Of a DNA stretch of 53,351 nt, positions 8,039 to 16,709 are shown one piece after another. Every line of letters begins with the position of its first letter. The stretch's first letter is position 1. The notes under the pieces were generated by a model. That model ran no database searches. It was not told where the DNA came from and saw only the letters and a list, made by a program, of their open reading frames with translations. The translations under genes were made by a program, and so were the position numbers. Source of the stretch: an uncultured archaeon (GTDB lineage: Archaea > Nanobdellota > Nanobdellia > Pacearchaeales > GW2011-AR1); the NCBI GenBank assembly GCA_902385625.1, contig CABMGE010000011.1, forward strand, positions 1-53,351. Direction: 5' to 3'.

Positions 8039-8977
8039 ATGAAACAACCAAAGGCATTAGTTTTATTTTCAGGAGGACTTGACAGCAGACTTGTAATTAA
8101 AATTTTACAAGAACAGAATATAGAGCTAGAAGCAGTTTTTATAAAACTCCCATTTGGAGAAGGCTGTTGCAATAATACAGCCTGCATCTTTAACTATTCA
8201 CAGGTTCAGGGAATAAAACTCCATATAATAGACGCTACAAAAGAGCCCTTGTTTTCAGAATATCTTGAAATGATTAAAAAACCAAAGCATGGATATGGAG
8301 TTTCACTAAATCCCTGCAAAGACTGCAAAGTGTTTATTTTAAAAAAAGCAAAAGAGCTTGGTGAAAAGATAAATGCAGATTTTCTTGCAACAGGAGAAGT
8401 GCTTGCTCAAAGGCCAAACTCCCAATATAAAAGTCACCTAATGTTAATTGAAAGAAAAGCAGATCTTGTTGGAAAAATTCTTCGTCCTCTTTCTGCAAAA
8501 CTTCTGCCAGAAACAATTGCAGAAAAAAATCATCTCGTAGAAAGGGAAAAACTCCTTTCAATACAAGGAAGACAAAGAAAAAAACAATTGGAACTTGCAA
8601 AAAAATATAAAATAAAATATCCAGCTCCTGCAGGAGGATGTTTACTTTGTGAAAAGGAATATTGCAGAAAATTAAAGGACATTCTCGCAACCGATGGTCT
8701 AAAATACGAAGACATATTGCTCCTTGGAGTTGGAAGGCATTTCAGGTCAAAAGAAACAAATAATAAGATTATCATTGGAAAAAATGAAAATGAAAACAAA
8801 GAATTGGAATTAATAAATCAAAATATTAAATATAATATTCTAGTGCCAAAAAAAGTTCCAGGCCCTACAGTAATTTTCAAGGATGAAAAAGATAAAGAAC
8901 TTGCAGAGGAATTATTAAATGCATATTCTTCAAAAGATAAAAGCTTAGTCAAAAAATTTCAAGTTATGAGAATATAA
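8039..8977 (+). CDS. PP-loop tRNA-thiolation-type enzyme with NFACT-R-like C-terminus
   Basis: N-terminal PP-loop ATPase domain with SGGLDS (11-16), which adenylates a tRNA base before sulfur transfer. Cys pairs sit where MnmA/ThiI relatives hold catalytic or metal-binding Cys: GEGCC (40-44), NPCKDC (91-96) and GGCLLC (199-204). After residue about 225 comes LGVGRHFR ... KIIIGKNENEN ... VPGPTVIF, which matches the NFACT-R (DUF814) RNA-binding domain. There is no THUMP domain, unlike typical archaeal ThiI. Likely role: thiolation of a tRNA uridine, perhaps s4U8 or an s2U; the exact base is not decided by the sequence. Expressed from its own start 30 nt after the previous gene. Confidence 0.8.
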   Translation: MKQPKALVLFSGGLDSRLVIKILQEQNIELEAVFIKLPFGEGCCNNTACIFNYSQVQGIKLHIIDATKEPLFSEYLEMIKKPKHGYGVSLNPCKDCKVFILKKAKELGEKINADFLATGEVLAQRPNSQYKSHLMLIERKADLVGKILRPLSAKLLPETIAEKNHLVEREKLLSIQGRQRKKQLELAKKYKIKYPAPAGGCLLCEKEYCRKLKDILATDGLKYEDILLLGVGRHFRSKETNNKIIIGKNENENKELELINQNIKYNILVPKKVPGPTVIFKDEKDKELAEELLNAYSSKDKSLVKKFQVMRI

Positions 8978-9045
8978 AAAGATCAATTTTTGAAGAATTC
9001 AGTTCTAAAAAAATTGTTATTTAAAACTGGCGAAGCCAAATATTT

Positions 9046-9480
9046 CTACCACTCAACAGAACCAAGTGATCTTCGAAGATAACCAAATTTTCTGTCGCTC
9101 TCTCCTTCTGCAACTCTGTCATGTATAGAATCATCAACTTTTGATCTATGAGATCTTCGCATAGAAAGAACATCTTCCGCGCTGATTACCACAGTATCAG
9201 AAAGAGGGTCAGAGACATGAAGTTTTTCAGAGGAATTATTTGCTCTTTCCTGGCAATAAGAATATAATTGACAATTCAAATAACCAAAATTTTCACTTCT
9301 GCATCTTGTTTTGTATTCCGGATCTTTTGCTCCTTCACAACTTCCATCAAGAAGAAATGCACAATAGCAAGGATTCTCAGCATAATTTGGAGGAACTCCT
9401 CTGTCTAAAGGTTGTAATCCTGATCCAAGAAATCTTTTAATTTCTACTGCTTCAGATTGTCCAATTACTGATGTACCCAT
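9046..9480 (-). CDS. Hypothetical protein with a Cys cluster
   Basis: The 144-residue product has no signal or membrane segment. Residues about 37-80 hold seven Cys (CYC...C...C...C...C), which could bind zinc or an iron-sulfur cluster; the C-terminal half is polar with Arg/Ser/Asp. Family not recognised. It has a small companion gene upstream on the same strand (9556-9768), from which it is separated by 75 nt. Confidence 0.65.
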   Translation of the reverse strand: MGTSVIGQSEAVEIKRFLGSGLQPLDRGVPPNYAENPCYCAFLLDGSCEGAKDPEYKTRCRSENFGYLNCQLYSYCQERANNSSEKLHVSDPLSDTVVISAEDVLSMRRSHRSKVDDSIHDRVAEGESDRKFGYLRRSLGSVEW

Positions 9481-9555
9481 TTTTTTAAGTCATCTCTAAT
9501 TAATTAAATTAAGACTATGTATATAAAGATTATTATTCTTTAATTAGTATAACAA

Positions 9556-9768
9556 TCAGTGTATATTATTTCCGCCGAAATATCTGTCATAAAGTACTCT
9601 GTTAAGTGCTTCAATATCAGTATCGCAGCACGAAGTAGCTCTTGAATCAACTGCAAAGGGTGTTCTATGAGGACCATCCCATACAGACTCTAAGTCAGAA
9701 TCTTCCATTTCTTCTTCAAGTCTGGCTGATACAAGATCTTGTCCTATTCTACCATATTGATCTTTCAT
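9556..9768 (-). CDS. Small acidic hypothetical protein
   Basis: The 70-residue product is acidic and has a CC pair (SCCDTD) near the middle. The ATG at 9768 was chosen; an in-frame TTG lies directly before it. A TTTATAAA box lies about 27 nt upstream, so the transcript is probably leaderless. Function unknown. Confidence 0.6.
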   Translation of the reverse strand: MKDQYGRIGQDLVSARLEEEMEDSDLESVWDGPHRTPFAVDSRATSCCDTDIEALNRVLYDRYFGGNNIH

Positions 9769-9809
9769 CAAAAATCCATAGAAGTATCGTTTATAAATAT
9801 TTGCAGAAA

Positions 9810-11012
9810 TTAGATTTGATATTTTTCCTTGTTTCTTTTCAGTGCTTCAAAAACAGGAGTTGTTCCATTGGATAAAAAATGAAGTGCAGACCCTCCGCCT
9901 GTTGAAGATCTTCCAAAATATTTAAGTCCGCCTGATTCAATATCCGAAACACTGTCTCCTCCAAGGATAAGTGAATTTTCTCTATTTCTGTTCATATATT
10001 CAACAACAGGAGTTGTTGATTCTTTAAACCCTGAAGTATAAACTCCAGGAGTTCCAGCAAGAACAATTCTTCCCTGCTCCGACACAGTTCTTTCAAGGCT
10101 ATTTATTGCAGTTTCAGGAAGTACTGAGTCTACAATAACATATCCAGGAGAAACACCTTCAGAGATTTCAGCTTTTTTTGCATCCTCATATGTGTCTCCG
10201 GATTTTTTTGCAATAATAACTGTATTTGGAATTAAAATTTTTCCAGGATGTTTTTCCATTATCTTTTTTACTTTTTCAACATAATTTTTTCCACCATCTT
10301 CTACAATTGAACTTCCAACTTCATAACCCATTGCTTTGTAAATATTATTTAGTGCAATTCCTGCAGCAATAACAGCATCGTAATTTTCAACAAAACCAGT
10401 AAGACCATCAGTTATTTTTTCTTTTTTAATTCCGCCAAGAACTGCAACTGAATATCTGTCAGATTTTCCAGCCCAAACAGAAAGTTTATCCATTTCAACA
10501 ATCTGGCTTTTTGCAAGATATCCAGGAAAATAATCTAAAATTCCTACATTCGAAGCATTTGCACGATGAGCCTTTCCAAAACCACCAATAACAGCTTTTC
10601 CATTGAGTCCAATAAGACTGGCAAATAAATTTGCCAGCTTAGGATCGTTCTTCTCTTCTCCCTCGTGGACTCTGGTGTTTTCCATTACAATTATATCTCC
10701 TGGCTTCAAGTCATATCTTACGACATTGCATGCACCAGGAGTATTGTTTTCACCGCAATACAAAACCTCTTTCCCAAGTTTTTCAGAAATATGATCTGCA
10801 ACAAATCCTAATTTTTTTGTCTTTCCAAATCTTCCTTCATGAGCAAGAACAACACTAACTCCTCCTTGATCTGAAATTCTTTTTAAATCCTCAAGTTCTT
10901 CATCAATTCTCTTTAACTGAGGATCATTAGCATCAGCACTGTAAAGAAATCTTTCACCAAAATTGATATTAGCATTTTCAAGTAAATTAACCAAGCTAAA
11001 ATCAATTGCCAT
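9810..11012 (-). CDS. pgk: Phosphoglycerate kinase, divergent
   Basis: Interconverts 1,3-bisphosphoglycerate + ADP and 3-phosphoglycerate + ATP. The 400-residue length fits. Family landmarks are present but altered: SADANDP (25-31) for the usual RxDxNVP, HEGRFG for SHLGRP, ENTRVHEGEEKNDP (111-124), FGKAHRANAS (145-154), LGGIKKEK (192-199) for LGGAKVxDK, GTPGVY (320-325) for GPxGxxE, GGDS and STGGGSALHFL (351-380). The AHR arginine and the hinge and C-terminal Gly motifs are kept. Probably still the glycolytic enzyme, since no other copy is visible, but substrate-site substitutions are unusually many. Confidence 0.88.
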   Translation of the reverse strand: MAIDFSLVNLLENANINFGERFLYSADANDPQLKRIDEELEDLKRISDQGGVSVVLAHEGRFGKTKKLGFVADHISEKLGKEVLYCGENNTPGACNVVRYDLKPGDIIVMENTRVHEGEEKNDPKLANLFASLIGLNGKAVIGGFGKAHRANASNVGILDYFPGYLAKSQIVEMDKLSVWAGKSDRYSVAVLGGIKKEKITDGLTGFVENYDAVIAAGIALNNIYKAMGYEVGSSIVEDGGKNYVEKVKKIMEKHPGKILIPNTVIIAKKSGDTYEDAKKAEISEGVSPGYVIVDSVLPETAINSLERTVSEQGRIVLAGTPGVYTSGFKESTTPVVEYMNRNRENSLILGGDSVSDIESGGLKYFGRSSTGGGSALHFLSNGTTPVFEALKRNKEKYQI

Positions 11013-11107
11013 AACACCTTATAAAAAAATCCTTTTATAAAGATTATTAGATTTCAAAGCAGTATTTGAGCACTATACTTATAAAAATGTAGAAATATTA
11101 GAAAGTA

Positions 11108-13303
11108 TTAAGGGAAATTAATATATCCATCATTATTCTTCTTATCAGTGTTATTAACGCTGCTAGGAGCCTTATTTTGAGGCTGATAAGCACTTGTAGA
11201 ATAGTTTACACTTGGTTTCTTGCTTGTTTCATTTCTCTTCATAAAGTCATTAATAAACTTCTTGCTTTGTTCAGAGTCCACTACTTTTTTTAATTCATAA
11301 GCATCAACATCATTAGATTTTACTTTTTCAGCTTTTATTGCAGTAGAGGCTTTATCATAAGCTTCCTTTGAGATAATTACCTTTTCATTTGAATAATCAG
11401 CAAGCTTCTTTGCAAGAATAACAGTATTTCCAAGAGCAGTGAATTTTAATTTTCCATCTTTTACTTCATTAAGGATCTCACCAGAATTTATTCCAATTCC
11501 AAACTGTATTTTTTCCTTGAATTTTCGATTATGTTCTCTTAGTTTATTTAAAATCTCTTCTGCAGCTTTAGCAGCAACAGGTTCATTATTTGTAAGTCTT
11601 GTACCAAGAGGACTAAAAATACCTACAATAAAGTCTCCTTGTTCATGAACTGCTCCTTTTTTATCATATATTGAATCTATTGCTTTTTCAAGTTCAGCTT
11701 TTGTAAGAGGAGTTATTTTATCTTTTACTTTAATTGCAATTACTGCAACTCTATTCCTTGCTCCGCCAACAACCATTGATTGTTCTGCAATAGTTGGAGG
11801 AACAAGCCCTCTTGAAAATGTCATTGCAGAAACCTCTTTAACTTCTTGTTTTTTTGGAGCTACATGAGCTTCATGTCTCTTTGCAACAACCATTCCCTTT
11901 AATTGAAGGCCTTTTGGTCTTTCATGAGGATAAGTAACAGATCTTCTCCGAATAACAAGCCTTGCAAGTATTAAAACAATAACTAACAGAATCAATATAA
12001 CAAGTATCCAAAATATAGGGGTATAAAGAACAGCGTAAAAATTATTCGGTGTGTCTCCTACATTCACAGCGTTTCCTGTTAAAGGAACACCACTTTGTAA
12101 AAGCTCATTTTCTCCATCACTTACCTTAATATCATAATTTCCGTCTGTTCCGGTTAATTTAAATCCCTTTGTCTCGCCAATTCCAAGATTAACTCTTTTT
12201 ACAAAAGGTTTTCCATTAAGTTCAATTTGTACATCTCTGTTGTATGGAACATTTCCAATATTTTTTACAACTAAAGTACCATTTTTTATCTCAAATGAAA
12301 CAATTGCTTTCTCATTAACAAAAAATGTCTTGGCAATCTTCATATCTCCAACTGAAATATCTGCAATATAATATCCGCTTGGAGAGTTTGTTGGAAAAGT
12401 ATAAACTAAAGTATCTCCTGAATTAACAACTTTTTCAAAAACTCTTTTTTGATCAAAGTCAACAAGAACAACAGAAACCTGATCAGTCATTGAGTTTCCA
12501 GTCTGATCCAAAAGTGTTGGTTTTATACTAATATTTGTTCCAGGATCAAAATTCTGATTGTTAATTGCAGCTTCAATACTTGTAAGAACCTGACTTACCT
12601 TAAGATAAGCGCTTGTACTTCCCTCATTGATCTTTTCACCTGAGTCAGAAGTTTCATAGCTGTTTACAACAACTTTATAATCTCCTGCTGCAACTTTTTC
12701 AGGAAGAACCAAATCAAGCGAAAAGTCTCCATCAATTACTCTTGAATAAAACTTATCTCCAATTGAAGCAGTAATATTATTTTGAGAAGAATTAAGAGAA
12801 CCATTTATTTCTGCGTTTGTTTGTATAACCCCTGCAAAAGGTATGTTTAATTCAACCTCGCCATTACTTCCAAAGCCATTTAATCTTTTAACAGTTCCAG
12901 AAATTGTAACAGTCTCCCCTGGTTTTGCAAAAAAAGATTCAACAGATAAAGCAGTTTCAAGTCTTCTGGAAATTTTAAAATTTGAATTTGTTTTTCTTGT
13001 TTCTCCTGCGTATTCACTTGAGAAATAACAGTCTCCACTCAGGTCTTTTATCCAGGAAGCAGTTAAAGGAATTACAATATTATCAATAACAGGTCCGTTA
13101 AATACATCAACAGAGTTTCCATCACAAACAAGCTTTATTTTAAGAGGGCTGTCTTTGATAGGATCAACAGTAAGATTTAAACTTATTACATCGCCATAAT
13201 TATAATAAGGTTCTGGTTGGGAAAAATATACTGCTGCATAAATGTTTGTTATTAAAAGTATTCCGAAAATCAGTCCAAACAAAATAAACAATCCCTTTTT
13301 CAT
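11108..13303 (-). CDS. Surface protein with a cytoplasmic class III cyclase-like domain (degenerate)
   Basis: The 731-residue product has a signal/anchor helix at residues 3-23, an extracellular part (about 25-415) of repeated beta-sandwich character, one membrane helix (about 421-447), a basic stop-transfer stretch, and a cytoplasmic domain (about 515-670) that resembles class III nucleotidyl cyclases. Matching stretches are QGDFIVGIFSP, FGIGINSGEILNEV and LKFTALGNTVILAKKL followed by VIISKEAYDKA. The first metal-binding Asp of the usual F-x-D-I motif is replaced (VIAIKVKD), and the catalytic Asn/Arg of VNLAARL are Ile/Lys here, so catalysis is doubtful. A disordered Ser/Asn/Pro tail follows. 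Likely a transmembrane sensor or pseudo-cyclase. Confidence 0.8.
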   Translation of the reverse strand: MKKGLFILFGLIFGILLITNIYAAVYFSQPEPYYNYGDVISLNLTVDPIKDSPLKIKLVCDGNSVDVFNGPVIDNIVIPLTASWIKDLSGDCYFSSEYAGETRKTNSNFKISRRLETALSVESFFAKPGETVTISGTVKRLNGFGSNGEVELNIPFAGVIQTNAEINGSLNSSQNNITASIGDKFYSRVIDGDFSLDLVLPEKVAAGDYKVVVNSYETSDSGEKINEGSTSAYLKVSQVLTSIEAAINNQNFDPGTNISIKPTLLDQTGNSMTDQVSVVLVDFDQKRVFEKVVNSGDTLVYTFPTNSPSGYYIADISVGDMKIAKTFFVNEKAIVSFEIKNGTLVVKNIGNVPYNRDVQIELNGKPFVKRVNLGIGETKGFKLTGTDGNYDIKVSDGENELLQSGVPLTGNAVNVGDTPNNFYAVLYTPIFWILVILILLVIVLILARLVIRRRSVTYPHERPKGLQLKGMVVAKRHEAHVAPKKQEVKEVSAMTFSRGLVPPTIAEQSMVVGGARNRVAVIAIKVKDKITPLTKAELEKAIDSIYDKKGAVHEQGDFIVGIFSPLGTRLTNNEPVAAKAAEEILNKLREHNRKFKEKIQFGIGINSGEILNEVKDGKLKFTALGNTVILAKKLADYSNEKVIISKEAYDKASTAIKAEKVKSNDVDAYELKKVVDSEQSKKFINDFMKRNETSKKPSVNYSTSAYQPQNKAPSSVNNTDKKNNDGYINFP

Positions 13304-13325
13304 AAGAATTCAATATAAAAATAGA

Positions 13326-13375
13326 TATTTAAAGCTTTTGAAGATTAAAAGACTATTTTAGAGTACTTCAAAAGC
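13326..13375 (-). promoter_or_regulatory. TATA box with abutting inverted repeat upstream of the cyclase-like surface gene
   Basis: The TTTAAATA box (13326-13333) is 26 nt before the ATG at 13303. Directly next to it begins a perfect 10-bp inverted repeat, GCTTTTGAAG (13334-13343) and CTTCAAAAGC (13366-13375), with centres 32 bp apart, about three helical turns. This is a candidate operator. A hairpin follows at about 13380-13402 (AAAAATTCT/AGAATTTTT). Confidence 0.5.
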
Positions 13376-13454
13376 CACCAAAAATTCTAAAAAGAATTTT
13401 TTAGTGTTTTTTAGTAAATTTAAGTAGTAAAAAAATAATATTTATACATTATAA

Positions 13455-13550
13455 AGAGACATCAAAATTGATGGAAAGCCTGCAGTTGTTGAACTCGATG
13501 GAAAACCAGTTGTTGAAAATGCTGACATCAAAGATTTCTTGAAAAGATAA
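13455..13550 (+). pseudogene. Possible gene remnant or very short ORF
   Basis: An open frame bounded by a TAA at 13452 reads RDIKIDGKPAVVELDGKPVV... and ends DFLKR-stop. It looks like the C-terminal end of a real protein (internal near-repeat DGKP-VVE) but has no ATG, GTG or TTG in frame at its beginning. A TTTATA-type box lies just upstream (about 13440). It could be a truncated gene end or noise. An out-of-frame ATG at 13471 gives only 23 codons. Confidence 0.25.
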
Positions 13551-13599
13551 ATTCCTGGTTTTGGAATAAATTTATATATCTTAGAAAGTAACATTTATT

Positions 13600-14712
13600 A
13601 TGGCAACAGAAGTGTTCAACCCCTGGGAAGTAAAAGGGGATATTGATTATGACAAACTGATAAAGGAATTTGGAGTCTCTCCATTAAAAGAACTTCCAGA
13701 CGTTTTTAATAAAGAATTGGGTTACAAAAGAAAAATAATTTTCGCCCATAGGGACATACAAAGAGTTCTTGAAGCAATAAAAAATAAAAAAAAGTTTGTG
13801 ATGATGACAGGACTTATGCCAACAGGCAAGTGCCATATCGGACATTTAATGATTGTAAAACAAATGGTTTTCTTCCAAAAATTAGGGGCAAAAGTATACA
13901 TTGCAGTTGCAGACCTCGAGGCATATAATGCAAGAGGTCAATCATTAGAAGATTCAAAAAAAATAGCGCAAGACTATATTCTAAATTATCTTGCAATGGG
14001 CCTTGACCCAAAAAAATGTGATATTTATTTTCAATCACAAAGAAGCAATGATGCAGAAAAATCAAATGCATATTACAGACTTCAAAATTTACTTGCAAAA
14101 CATGCAACATTTAATGAGTTCAAAGCAGTATATGGAGAAATTACTCCTGGAAAAATGTTATCTTCTCTTCTTCAGGCTTCAGACATGTTGCATCCGCAAC
14201 TGAAAGAATTTGAAGGTTCCTGTCCAGTAATAGTTCCAGTAGGAATTGATCAAGACCCGCATTTAAGGCTTGCAAGAGATATTTCTCAAAGAATTAAAGA
14301 TCCGAAATTTACTCAGCTAAGTTCAATATATACTTTATTCATGCCAGGACTAGGTGGTGGAAAAATGTCTGCATCTGATCCAAATTCTTATATTGCACCA
14401 ACAGACACACCAGAAGAAGTAAAAAGAAAAATTAACAAATATGCATTTTCAGGTGGACAGCCTACAATTGAAGAGCATAGAAAGCTTGGAGGAAACCCTG
14501 ATATTGATGTTTGTTTTAGTTATCTTAAAATGTTTTTTGAAGAAGATGATAAAAAACTCGAACAAATATACAAAGATTATAAAAAAGGATTAATGCTTAC
14601 AGGAGAATTAAAACAATATACAATAGATAAAATAAACGAATTCTTAAAAGTTCATCAAAAGAAAAGAGAAGAAGCAAAAAAGATAGTTGATAAATTTATT
14701 TACAAAGCATAA
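13600..14712 (+). CDS. trpS: Tryptophanyl-tRNA synthetase, archaeal/eukaryotic type
   Basis: Charges tRNA-Trp with tryptophan. Class I signatures are present: PTGKCHIGH (72-80; HIGH motif) and GGGKMSASDP (about 246-256; KMSKS motif). The 370-residue length, the N-terminal FNPWEVKGDIDYDKLIKEFG extension and VGIDQDPHLRLARD are characteristic of the archaeal/eukaryotic branch rather than the bacterial one. It stands alone, ending 2 nt from a convergent gene. An ATG with ACATTT upstream and a TTTATATAT box about 30 nt before support this start. Confidence 0.95.
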   Translation: MATEVFNPWEVKGDIDYDKLIKEFGVSPLKELPDVFNKELGYKRKIIFAHRDIQRVLEAIKNKKKFVMMTGLMPTGKCHIGHLMIVKQMVFFQKLGAKVYIAVADLEAYNARGQSLEDSKKIAQDYILNYLAMGLDPKKCDIYFQSQRSNDAEKSNAYYRLQNLLAKHATFNEFKAVYGEITPGKMLSSLLQASDMLHPQLKEFEGSCPVIVPVGIDQDPHLRLARDISQRIKDPKFTQLSSIYTLFMPGLGGGKMSASDPNSYIAPTDTPEEVKRKINKYAFSGGQPTIEEHRKLGGNPDIDVCFSYLKMFFEEDDKKLEQIYKDYKKGLMLTGELKQYTIDKINEFLKVHQKKREEAKKIVDKFIYKA

Positions 14713-14714
14713 AT

Positions 14715-15260
14715 TTACTTCTTAGGTTTTTCATCAAAATAAATAAATTCAGGGCCTGAGTTTGGAAGTCCAAGAAAGCTAACTGATCTCTCAAGACCTT
14801 CAAGACTAGGATCAATAATAGTTAAAGATTCAACAAAATTAGAGAGATATAAACTTCTCTCGTTAAATGTAGCAACTGAAGAACCTACTTTATATGAATC
14901 ATTCTTGTTATGTTGATCATAAGCAGAAGACGAAAGAAACTTAAAATCCTTTTTAGCTAAAAGATATGCCCGAATCATAAGATCAGAATTAACAACAAGA
15001 GGTCTTGGCCTTCCTTCTCTTTCCTCAGGAAGTCTGTAATAACTAGCAGTATCTGCAACACAAGTGTATTCAAATCCCTGTTGAGTTGATCTGTCTAAAT
15101 CACCTAAAGAAAAATCCCTGACTTGTCCAAACTGAGCAGGATCAAAAATAACTGAGCCATTACCATTAACCTTTCCATTGCCATTAATCTTGCCATTACC
15201 ATTTTTCCTCATTCTAGTATCAGTATTTTCAGGAATTTGATTAAGTGTATAAGTTTCCAT
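14715..15260 (-). CDS. Hypothetical protein with Asn-Gly repeats
   Basis: The 181-residue soluble product has a low-complexity segment (about 19-35) of NGNGK-type repeats, then a folded-looking domain of about 140 residues. Family not recognised. TTTATAAA at 15283-15290 is about 26 nt before the ATG, so it is leaderless and monocistronic. Tail to tail with trpS (2-nt gap). Confidence 0.7.
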   Translation of the reverse strand: METYTLNQIPENTDTRMRKNGNGKINGNGKVNGNGSVIFDPAQFGQVRDFSLGDLDRSTQQGFEYTCVADTASYYRLPEEREGRPRPLVVNSDLMIRAYLLAKKDFKFLSSSAYDQHNKNDSYKVGSSVATFNERSLYLSNFVESLTIIDPSLEGLERSVSFLGLPNSGPEFIYFDEKPKK

Positions 15261-15318
15261 ACTAAAGAATCTAAAATTGGGATTTATAAACTTTTATATA
15301 ATTTTTCGATAAACCTAG

Positions 15319-15558
15319 TCAGTCTTTGATGATATCCGTTCCTTCAGAAGTTTTAAAATAAGATCCATAACTTCTCTTGAGTTGAACTCTTCCAACATGA
15401 CCTCTTTTCTTGATATATTTTCCCTTAAGTCCTTTTCGAGGAGCCCCTCTAGGCAACTCTTCAACTAACTTCTTTTCCTTTTTTTGAAACTCTTTATTCC
15501 AAAGTGATTCATAATCAAATTCTTCATTCTTTTCTTCTTTTTCTTCACACCCTTCCAT
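15319..15558 (-). CDS. Small charged protein with basic C-terminus
   Basis: The 79-residue product has an acidic N-terminal third (EEKEEKNEEFDYE) and a basic remainder (KKEKKLVEELPRGAPRK, KGKYIKKRGHVGRVQLKR). This could bind nucleic acid or ribosomes. No known family; no signal or membrane segment. Confidence 0.6.
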   Translation of the reverse strand: MEGCEEKEEKNEEFDYESLWNKEFQKKEKKLVEELPRGAPRKGLKGKYIKKRGHVGRVQLKRSYGSYFKTSEGTDIIKD

Positions 15559-15661
15559 TAAATAAAAAAATAAACTTGCTTTTTAAATTTTATTCTTTAA
15601 AATTCAAAATGTATAGAATTATATAATTATATTTAAAAACAATTTAAGATAATTAATAAAT

Positions 15662-16102
15662 ATGGATATAAAAATAGGTATTTGGAATAGAGATGTTCAG
15701 AATTTTTCAGGCCTTGAGCTAGCGATAATTGGACAATCTGCATATCATCTTAATGGAGTTCAGATATCAGCTTCAAATCAAGCAGGATATTTATCAGGAA
15801 TCCAGGCAGGGCTTTTAAATAATTCAGGATATTCAAAAGGAATTCAAGCAGCAGTGTTTGGAAATGAAAACATAAGAAAAATGGATGGATTGCAACTCGC
15901 ACTTCTGCATAATGAAGCAATAGATATATGCGGAGGACAAATTGCAGCAATAAATAAAGTTGAAGAAAAGATTCAGGGAATTCAAATAGGACTTTATAAT
16001 TATTGTACAGAAGACAGCGCCTGTATTCAAATAGGGCTCATAAATAAAAAAGAAGGCGAGCACTGGTATTCAAATATAATTCCATTTCTTGCAGTAAGAT
16101 AA
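15662..16102 (+). CDS. GxQxGLxN repeat protein
   Basis: The 146-residue product is built of about seven tandem units of roughly 16-20 residues with pattern G(I/V/L)Q(I/A)(G/A)L.N, such as GVQISASNQ, GIQAGLLNN, GLQLALLHN and GIQIGLYNY. The pattern resembles the surface repeat found in LA_2272-type proteins and suggests a beta-helix or beta-roll. There is no signal peptide at this start, so it may be cytosolic. Function unknown. Confidence 0.75.
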   Translation: MDIKIGIWNRDVQNFSGLELAIIGQSAYHLNGVQISASNQAGYLSGIQAGLLNNSGYSKGIQAAVFGNENIRKMDGLQLALLHNEAIDICGGQIAAINKVEEKIQGIQIGLYNYCTEDSACIQIGLINKKEGEHWYSNIIPFLAVR

Positions 16103-16170
16103 TCAAATTCTGGCTTCATCTTAAGACAAAGTAGAAAAAGTTTTTATACTAAATAAAAAGATTATATCTA

Positions 16171-16548
16171 ATGGCGTTTTCAGGAATTATTTTAAAAAAA
16201 GGTGAAAAGTTTTTACTTCAATTAAGAGATGATAAAAAAGAAATAGCTTATCCTAATCATTGGAGTATATTCGGAGGAAGTATAGAACCTGGTGAAACGC
16301 CTATGCAAGCAATAATTCGGGAAGTAAAAGAAGAACTTGGAATAAATATTGAAAAAAAAGATATAAGAATTTTTTCTAAAACAAATCTTGATGGAATAGA
16401 GTTTAATATTTTTAAGGCAGATTTAAAATATGAATTAAATGAACTAACACTTGGAGAAGGGCAGGCGATGGAATTATTTTCAAAAGAAGAAATATTAAAG
16501 TTAAAAAACCTTGTACCAAAACTAAGAGAAATATTCAGGGATTTATAA
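16171..16548 (+). CDS. Nudix hydrolase
   Basis: Hydrolyses a nucleoside diphosphate linked to another moiety. The Nudix box is complete: G36-x5-E42-x7-R50-E51-V-x-E54-E55-x-G57. The 125-residue length is that of a minimal single-domain enzyme. Substrate not predictable; the neighbours give no hint. A composite hairpin repeat starts 2 nt after its stop. Confidence 0.9.
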   Translation: MAFSGIILKKGEKFLLQLRDDKKEIAYPNHWSIFGGSIEPGETPMQAIIREVKEELGINIEKKDIRIFSKTNLDGIEFNIFKADLKYELNELTLGEGQAMELFSKEEILKLKNLVPKLREIFRDL

Positions 16549-16550
16549 CA

Positions 16551-16709
16551 AGATAATTTTTTACTTCGTAAAAAATGACTTGGTTTTCCTTTCGAACAGT
16601 TAGTTATTTTTATCAGGGAGTAAATCTTGCTAAAAATTAGTTTATTCGAATTTACTTCAAATAAAATAGCTATCATGAATATTTTATGGATTTTAATCTA
16701 TAAAATATA
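16551..16709 (+). repeat. Composite hairpin repeat, copy A (three hairpins)
   Basis: Hairpin 1: TTTTTTAC/GTAAAAAA around TTC (16557-16575), followed by TGAC. Hairpin 2: TTTATT/AATAAA and GAA/TTC around loop TTTAC (16641-16665). Hairpin 3: ATTTTAT/ATAAAAT (16681-16706). AGTAAAT at 16619-16625 is complementary to ATTTACT (16650-16656) in hairpin 2, allowing a pseudoknot. Confidence 0.75.
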
